64,000 nt of DNA from Spirosoma profusum. GTDB taxonomy: Bacteria; Bacteroidota; Bacteroidia; Cytophagales; Spirosomataceae. Of this stretch, positions 59,538 to 64,000 are shown in pieces. The stretch's first letter is position 1, and every line of letters starts with the position of its first letter. Where the stretch lies: positions 124,001 to 188,000 of the forward strand of contig NZ_JACWZY010000009.1 of the NCBI RefSeq assembly GCF_014699005.1. The letters run 5' to 3'. A program made the translations under genes and the position numbers. Under the pieces are notes generated by a model. That model had not been told where the DNA came from. It worked only from the letters and a program-made list of their open reading frames with translations, and did not search any database.

Positions 59538-59910
59538 TTACTGAATCACTGATAACTTGTGGATTAACTGGTGCATAAATTCGTAGCTATTCTGCACTAA
59601 TGCCGGAATGCATTGCTCAGTCTGCGCTTTGATTTGCTCTCTAATATCAGAACCACGCGCGATAGACAACAGCCAGACTGGATAGGTATGAGCAGCCAAA
59701 CGGGTATCCAATCCCTGGTTTTTCTCCTTTTTTACTCAGCAAATCCCCTTTTGGGAGAATTCTTATAGACTTTGGGAGGAATTTTATAGCCCTTCCTGAT
59801 TCGAGAACAAATCTTTGTGTTCGTAGCACTTGGTTGTCAACCACAGCCTGAGCAGCTACTGTATTGCGCGGGATGAAGACTTGTTTTTCGGCTAAAACCA
59901 AGTCTTCCAA
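59538..59910 (-). pseudogene. Possible frameshifted gene of unknown family
   Basis: From an ATG at 59910 the frame runs MEDLVLAEKQVFIPRNTVAAQ to GEKPGIGYP, then continues better in another frame (RLAAHTYPVWLLSIARGSD, REQIKAQTEQCIPALVQNS) to a stop at 59538. Both halves have protein-like composition, which suggests one gene of about 120 residues broken by a one-base shift near 59705. I do not recognise the family; a phage-type regulator is one thought. The second half contains one copy of the 16-bp direct repeat. Confidence 0.35.
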
Positions 59911-59947
59911 CGCATTCTTGTTTGTAAGATCTTATCATTAATGTTTT

Positions 59948-62900
59948 ATGAAACAGCTCAACTCTCTGCGGATCCTCTCCTCCTTTCTCGCAGTTAGGCA
60001 CACATTAACGGTGGCATGGTCATTCCGCCAGTTGCTCTTTTTAGTCTGGTTTTTAATGGGTGGTGGACTGTCCCCAGACACTCAGGCACAGAACTTCGAA
60101 TGGGCAAAAGGTCTGGGTGGTACCAGTTATGATGAAGGTCACTCGGTGGCGGTTGATAAGCAGGGTAACGTTTATACGACTGGCTATTTTACGGGTATAG
60201 CGGATTTTGATCCCGGGCCGGGGGTATTCAACCTTACCTCAGCGGGTAGTAATGACATCTTTGTCTGTAAGCTAAGCTCCAGTGGCAACTTGATATGGGT
60301 TAAACAACTTGGCGGCAGCTCGGATGATCAAGGAAGATCGATTAAGGTCGATGGAGGAGGTAATCTCTATATTACTGGCTATTTTAACGGTACCGCCGAC
60401 TTTGATCCTGGACCGGGAGTGAGCAATTTAATCTCGGCAGGCGGTAGTGACTTATTTGTCAGCAAACTTGACCTATTAGGGAATTGGGTATGGTCTAAAA
60501 GAATGGGCGGTAGCAGTAATGATTTTGGTAGTGTGGTAGCAATCGATGGGCAGGGTAATGTCATTTCTACCGGTTCTTTCAGTGGGACAGCGGATTTTGA
60601 TCCTAACTCAGGAACTTTCAACCTAATTTCAGCCGGTATTACCGACATATTTGTCAGCAAACTTGATGCATCGGGTAACTTTGTCTGGGCCAAAAGAATG
60701 GGAGGGGAGAGTGACGATGTTGGCCATTCCGTGACAGTCGACGGAGCAGGAAATGTCTTCACAACTGGCTATTTTAACGGTACCGCCGATTTTGACCCCG
60801 GACCAGGGGTATTCAACTTGATATCGGTTCAGGGGACCTATGACAGCTTTGTCAGCAAGCTTGACGCATCAGGAACTTTTGTTTGGGTTCAACAACTGGG
60901 TACCGGTGGAAGCGAGACTGGCTACTCCATAATTGTCGATGGATTAGGTAACATCTATTCGACCGGTTCTTTCAGTGATACGGCGGATTTTGATCCTGGA
61001 TCGGGGGTGGCTAACTTAACGACGGCGGGTCTTAGCAGTTTATATGTGAGTAAACTTGATGCATCTGGTGCCTATGTCTGGGCCAAAGCCATCAATAGTA
61101 CAGTTGAAGCGTACGGTTTCTCGATCGCAGTGGACGGGTTAGGGGATGTTTATACGACTGGTAGCTTTTTGGGTACGGCGGATTTTGACCCTGGACCAGG
61201 CGTATACAACTTAAGCTCAGTTGGAGTGTATGACAGCTTTGTGAGTAAGATCGACGCATCAGGTGCCTTCGTGTGGGCGCAAGCCATAGGCAGCACTACT
61301 TCGGATGGAGGCAACTCAGTAGCCGTAGATAATTCAGGTAATGTTTATACTACCGGTTCTTTCCGTGGGCCGGCGGATTTTGATACAGGACCAGGCATAG
61401 CTAACCTAAACGTGGCAGGAATTGTCGACGCTTTTGTATATAAGTTAAGCCAACTCCAAGTAACCCTATCGCCTAATTCAGCCTGCCTGGGTGCCCCTGT
61501 AGCTTTGTCAGTAGTAACATCAGGCGGTACCGCTCCCTACTCTTACACCTGGGTAGCCCCGGTGGGAACCACGCTCTCGGCTACCCACTCATCCGTTGTT
61601 TCTGCAACGCTCACCCTCTCTGGCGTACAAACTTTTACGATCTTGGTAGCTGGATCAGATGGTCCAGTCAGTACGTCTACAGTGGACTTAACCGTCAATG
61701 CGGCTCCTGTTGTCACACTTACGGCGAATCCTTCTACCACGCTCACCTGTCCCCAGACTAGTGTGACCCTAACAGCTAGTGGCGGCTCATCCTATGTATT
61801 CAGTGGGCCTGGCGAATCCATGCTGGGTGTTGTCAGCCAGAATGCTACGTCCGGCACGGCCGTGGTCAATGTTGCAGGTACTTACTCGGTCACGGTCACT
61901 ACGTCAAGTGGCTGTACCAGTAGTACCACCCTTGCCGTGCAACAGAATACGACGCCCCCATTAGTGAGTATCAATCCTAATAGTGCTACGTTAAACTGCA
62001 CTACGTCCTCGGTAAGCTTGGCAGCGGTTGGGAGTGGAACGTATCAGTGGAATACAGGCGATACTACGTCGATCGTCAGTGCTACGTCGGCAGGTATATA
62101 TTCGGTGACGTTGACTGCTACCAATGGTTGTTCGTCTACTGTCAGTGCCAGCGTTACGTATCAGAACTGTGCGCCTACGCTGACTAACGCCATTCCGCCC
62201 CAGTCCGCTACGTTGGCTGACGCCTTTAGCTACACCATCCCGGCCACTACGTTCACCGATGCCGAAACCCCTCATAGTCTCACGCTGTCGTTGATGGGGC
62301 TGCCTGCTGGGCTGAGTTTCGTTCCGCCCAACACCATTACGGGTACGCCTTCTACTACAGTAGGCTCACCCTTTAGTGTGACGGTAACGGCTACAGACCC
62401 CGGAGGTTTGTCGGCCAGTACCAGCTTTAGTCTGACGGTGCAGCCCCGCAGCTTTGCCATCACTGGAGTGACCATGCTGGACTGTAATCACATCAGCTAC
62501 TTCGAACGGCGCATCAACTTCACGGTCAGTTTTGAAGCCACCAACGGTCAGCCTATCAGCCTCTCGGTGGTCAATGAGGCCAGGACTGTCACCATCCATG
62601 AGCCCTATCAGTTAACCGTGTACACCGACAATCCGGTGATTGTGTTCAAAGCTAGTCAGCAGGGTACACCGGGTGAAGCTACCTTTAGTTACAACTGGCT
62701 GGCTTTTTGTGCCAACGGCAATCCCAGGGTAGAAAATGCAATCCCTCCTCAGTCAGCGACGGTAGGCCAGGCGTTTAGCTATACGATTCCGGCCAACACC
62801 TTCACCGATGCCGAGACACCGAATAGTCTTACACTTTCGGTGGTGGGTCTACCAGCGGGATTAAGTTTTGTGGCTCCTAATACGATCACGGGCATAGCTT

Positions 62901-63217
62901 CGGCTTCGGCCAGTGCCTTCTCCAGTGTGACGGTGGTGGCCACTGATCCGTTCAGTGGGACGGTATCGACCTTTCTGCCCTTGAGTGTAGTGAATCCAGG
63001 CGGTTGCGGGAGTATGTTTACTCTAAAGGCAGGCGATTGGAATGATGCCAGTGTATGGTCTTGTGGCCGGGTGCCCTTGCTAACTGACGTAGTAACGCTG
63101 AATCATGCGGTGAGTCTACCGCCTACCTATCAGGCGCAGGCTTTGCGGGTGATCTACGGTGCCACCGGTCGACTTTTGTTTGGAGCTAGCAGTCGGTTAA
63201 GGCTGGGAGCTAATTAA
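59948..63217 (+). CDS. Long SBBP-repeat surface protein with He_PIG-type Ig domains
   Basis: A 1089-residue exported protein. The N-terminus has a hydrophobic segment (about 27-42) ending near TQAQN. Residues about 50-500 hold seven SBBP-type repeats of about 62 residues, each with GNVYTTGYF, G-ADFDPGPG and F-SKLD-SG-W motifs, likely a beta-propeller. A PKD or SprB-like part (about 510-740) and two He_PIG-type putative Ig domains (IPPQSAT to GLPAGLSF, about 740-830 and 920-1010) follow. The end, GDWNDASVWSCGRVPLLTDVVTLNH, resembles a G8-like segment. No type IX sorting domain is obvious, so surface anchoring is unclear. It sits in a region of gene remnants and may be acquired or fast-evolving. 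Confidence 0.8.
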   Translation: MKQLNSLRILSSFLAVRHTLTVAWSFRQLLFLVWFLMGGGLSPDTQAQNFEWAKGLGGTSYDEGHSVAVDKQGNVYTTGYFTGIADFDPGPGVFNLTSAGSNDIFVCKLSSSGNLIWVKQLGGSSDDQGRSIKVDGGGNLYITGYFNGTADFDPGPGVSNLISAGGSDLFVSKLDLLGNWVWSKRMGGSSNDFGSVVAIDGQGNVISTGSFSGTADFDPNSGTFNLISAGITDIFVSKLDASGNFVWAKRMGGESDDVGHSVTVDGAGNVFTTGYFNGTADFDPGPGVFNLISVQGTYDSFVSKLDASGTFVWVQQLGTGGSETGYSIIVDGLGNIYSTGSFSDTADFDPGSGVANLTTAGLSSLYVSKLDASGAYVWAKAINSTVEAYGFSIAVDGLGDVYTTGSFLGTADFDPGPGVYNLSSVGVYDSFVSKIDASGAFVWAQAIGSTTSDGGNSVAVDNSGNVYTTGSFRGPADFDTGPGIANLNVAGIVDAFVYKLSQLQVTLSPNSACLGAPVALSVVTSGGTAPYSYTWVAPVGTTLSATHSSVVSATLTLSGVQTFTILVAGSDGPVSTSTVDLTVNAAPVVTLTANPSTTLTCPQTSVTLTASGGSSYVFSGPGESMLGVVSQNATSGTAVVNVAGTYSVTVTTSSGCTSSTTLAVQQNTTPPLVSINPNSATLNCTTSSVSLAAVGSGTYQWNTGDTTSIVSATSAGIYSVTLTATNGCSSTVSASVTYQNCAPTLTNAIPPQSATLADAFSYTIPATTFTDAETPHSLTLSLMGLPAGLSFVPPNTITGTPSTTVGSPFSVTVTATDPGGLSASTSFSLTVQPRSFAITGVTMLDCNHISYFERRINFTVSFEATNGQPISLSVVNEARTVTIHEPYQLTVYTDNPVIVFKASQQGTPGEATFSYNWLAFCANGNPRVENAIPPQSATVGQAFSYTIPANTFTDAETPNSLTLSVVGLPAGLSFVAPNTITGIASASASAFSSVTVVATDPFSGTVSTFLPLSVVNPGGCGSMFTLKAGDWNDASVWSCGRVPLLTDVVTLNHAVSLPPTYQAQALRVIYGATGRLLFGASSRLRLGAN
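60110..61450 (+). repeat. Seven in-frame tandem repeats of about 190 bases
   Basis: The DNA encoding the SBBP units repeats with a period of about 62 codons. Blocks such as ACGGCGGATTTTGATCC recur with third-position changes, so the copies have diverged and are not a recent expansion. Confidence 0.75.
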
Positions 63218-63347
63218 CCTCTGCAATACGTGTACTGTAGCATACAAATCAAACCTAGTTGTCGTGCGACTACAGTACATGGCCAACCCATACTGTCTCA
63301 GTAAGCCTTAACACCAATAGTTACGTTCCAGTAGCTCTACTTTGCTG

Positions 63348-63683
63348 ATGAAGTCAACTCCTCACTTAAAAGCCCACCGCCCCGATAGTCAGCCCCAGGT
63401 AAGCTGGCTGCTGGCCGAAGGGAACTATACCCATGTGTATGTTCACAATGGTAGTTACTCCCTGTCGGCCATCACCCTGGGCAAAGTCTGCCAACGCTAT
63501 CCGTATCTGGTGCGGTTGAGCCAGCAGTTGGCTGTTGATCCTGGTCTGATTGTAAGCTGGCACCGGCCCGGGTCCAAACAGTTGGTGGTAGAGCTGGCAG
63601 GCTGTGGTAGTCCACAGATGGTGGTGGTTCCCCGTCGTCGCATCCGTGAGGTGAGACAGCTCTTACGCCACCTTCAAGTCTAG
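63348..63683 (+). CDS. Short LytTR-domain protein
   Basis: A 111-residue protein that consists of little but a LytTR-like DNA-binding domain: SWLLAEGNYTHVYVHNGS, then SAITLGKVCQRYPYLVRLSQQLAVD, then a basic C-terminal segment (VVVPRRRIREVRQLL). I start at the ATG at 63348; a TTG two codons earlier is possible. It has no receiver or membrane part. It follows the SBBP protein gene by 130 bases on the same strand. Stand-alone LytTR proteins are common in Spirosoma-type genomes, and their partners are unknown. Confidence 0.75.
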   Translation: MKSTPHLKAHRPDSQPQVSWLLAEGNYTHVYVHNGSYSLSAITLGKVCQRYPYLVRLSQQLAVDPGLIVSWHRPGSKQLVVELAGCGSPQMVVVPRRRIREVRQLLRHLQV

Positions 63684-63707
63684 TGTCACGCCTTCCAACC
63701 CTACTAG

Positions 63708-63797
63708 CAGGAAGTATACCTTTATCTAGAATTAACAGACAAGGATCGTATTGACGGATTGGAACGACTTATGAAGCAGCTTCTGGAGAAGAAATAA
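63708..63797 (+). pseudogene. Short 3' remnant with a coiled-coil tail
   Basis: An open frame without a start ends at TAA 63795-63797 and reads QEVYLYLELTDKDRIDGLER followed by LMKQLLEKK. The end resembles the tail at 59.2-59.4 kb (RINQLEKLLKQVLENK). Both look like remains of the same type of gene on either side of the SBBP protein gene. Confidence 0.45.
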
Positions 63798-63817
63798 ACT
63801 ACTTTTTGACCATCCCA

Positions 63818-64000
63818 TTACGGCCCAGCTAACCACTGGGTCTTCTTTTTGCGAGCTTGTCCATACGTCCATTTCCCTAAGTATAATTGGTGAACGGACA
63901 GCAGGGATGATAGGTATTGAGAGAGGTTATGGATTTCTCGGTCATGAAGAAAGCCAGCTAAAGGTTTCCTGGAAATGTACCAAATGGTTATCTCCGTCAC
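63818..64000 (-). CDS. Partial open frame at the right edge, family not recognised
   Basis: The frame enters from the right edge and ends at TAA 63818, giving 60 visible residues that end in ARKKKTQWLAGP. The sequence is basic and contains WYISRKPLAGFLHDREIH. It may be the end of a transposase or another accessory protein, but no motif decides it. The reading frame's start is outside the window unless a GTG at the very edge is used. Confidence 0.3.
   Translation of the reverse strand: MTEITIWYISRKPLAGFLHDREIHNLSQYLSSLLSVHQLYLGKWTYGQARKKKTQWLAGP

Overview
The window looks like chromosomal DNA of a Cytophagales bacterium (phylum Bacteroidota), most likely Spirosoma or a close relative. I infer this from several signs: a hybrid two-component system with Reg_prop, kinase, receiver and AraC parts in one protein; an Oar-like TonB-dependent receptor; a type IX secretion C-terminal domain; a PadR regulator coupled to a prefix-domain FtsX-type permease; LytTR regulators; and several promoters of the Bacteroidota type (TTTG, 19-21 bases, TAnnTTTG). 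Base composition is near 50 % GC. No rRNA, canonical tRNA, CRISPR array or prophage was seen.

Layout. 1-3866 (minus strand): a MarR-controlled tripartite drug efflux operon (marR, tolC, emrA, emrB), cut by the left edge. 4.6-6.3 kb: cold-shock protein and fumarase, convergent on a 19-bp hairpin terminator. 6.6-11 kb: PadR with an FtsX-type permease, then a beta-lactamase-like serine hydrolase. 11.1-13.5 kb: lepA, and behind it an unusual roughly 320-nt transcript with its own promoter and terminator that carries a tRNA-like domain. 13.5-24.8 kb: Lrp regulator, hslV, CHASE3 histidine kinase plus response regulator, PBP4-type carboxypeptidase, beta-CASP nuclease, accA, HAD phosphatase, site-2 protease, MFS carrier and a DEDD exonuclease. 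24.9-32.5 kb: FUSC protein and ABC exporter, then a pentose-phosphate group (rpiB, zwf, cupin, pgl). 32.5-41.2 kb: small lipoprotein, DUF4332 protein, a short unlabelled 58-residue gene, an HtrA-like protease, DUF2279, a DUF6909-like protein, mqo and a membrane LytTR regulator. 41.3-50.9 kb: gamma-glutamyltransferase, DUF819 carrier, an AraC/SDR/DUF1772/hydrolase group and the TonB receptor. 51-58.6 kb: a PI-PLC-like secreted protein beside the hybrid two-component regulator. 58.6-64 kb: accessory DNA with a broken IS3-type transposase, gene remnants, a long SBBP-repeat surface protein and a bare LytTR protein.

Two features run through the whole window. Many intergenic gaps hold inverted repeats whose arms are degenerate arrays of 7-mers (sometimes 8-mers). 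Each locus has its own word but the same architecture, and several arrays supply false N-terminal extensions to downstream reading frames. The words TACGT/ACGTA also look strongly over-used, in coding and non-coding DNA alike.

Coordinates and hairpin pairings were read by eye. Product names rest on motif and family recognition without database searches.
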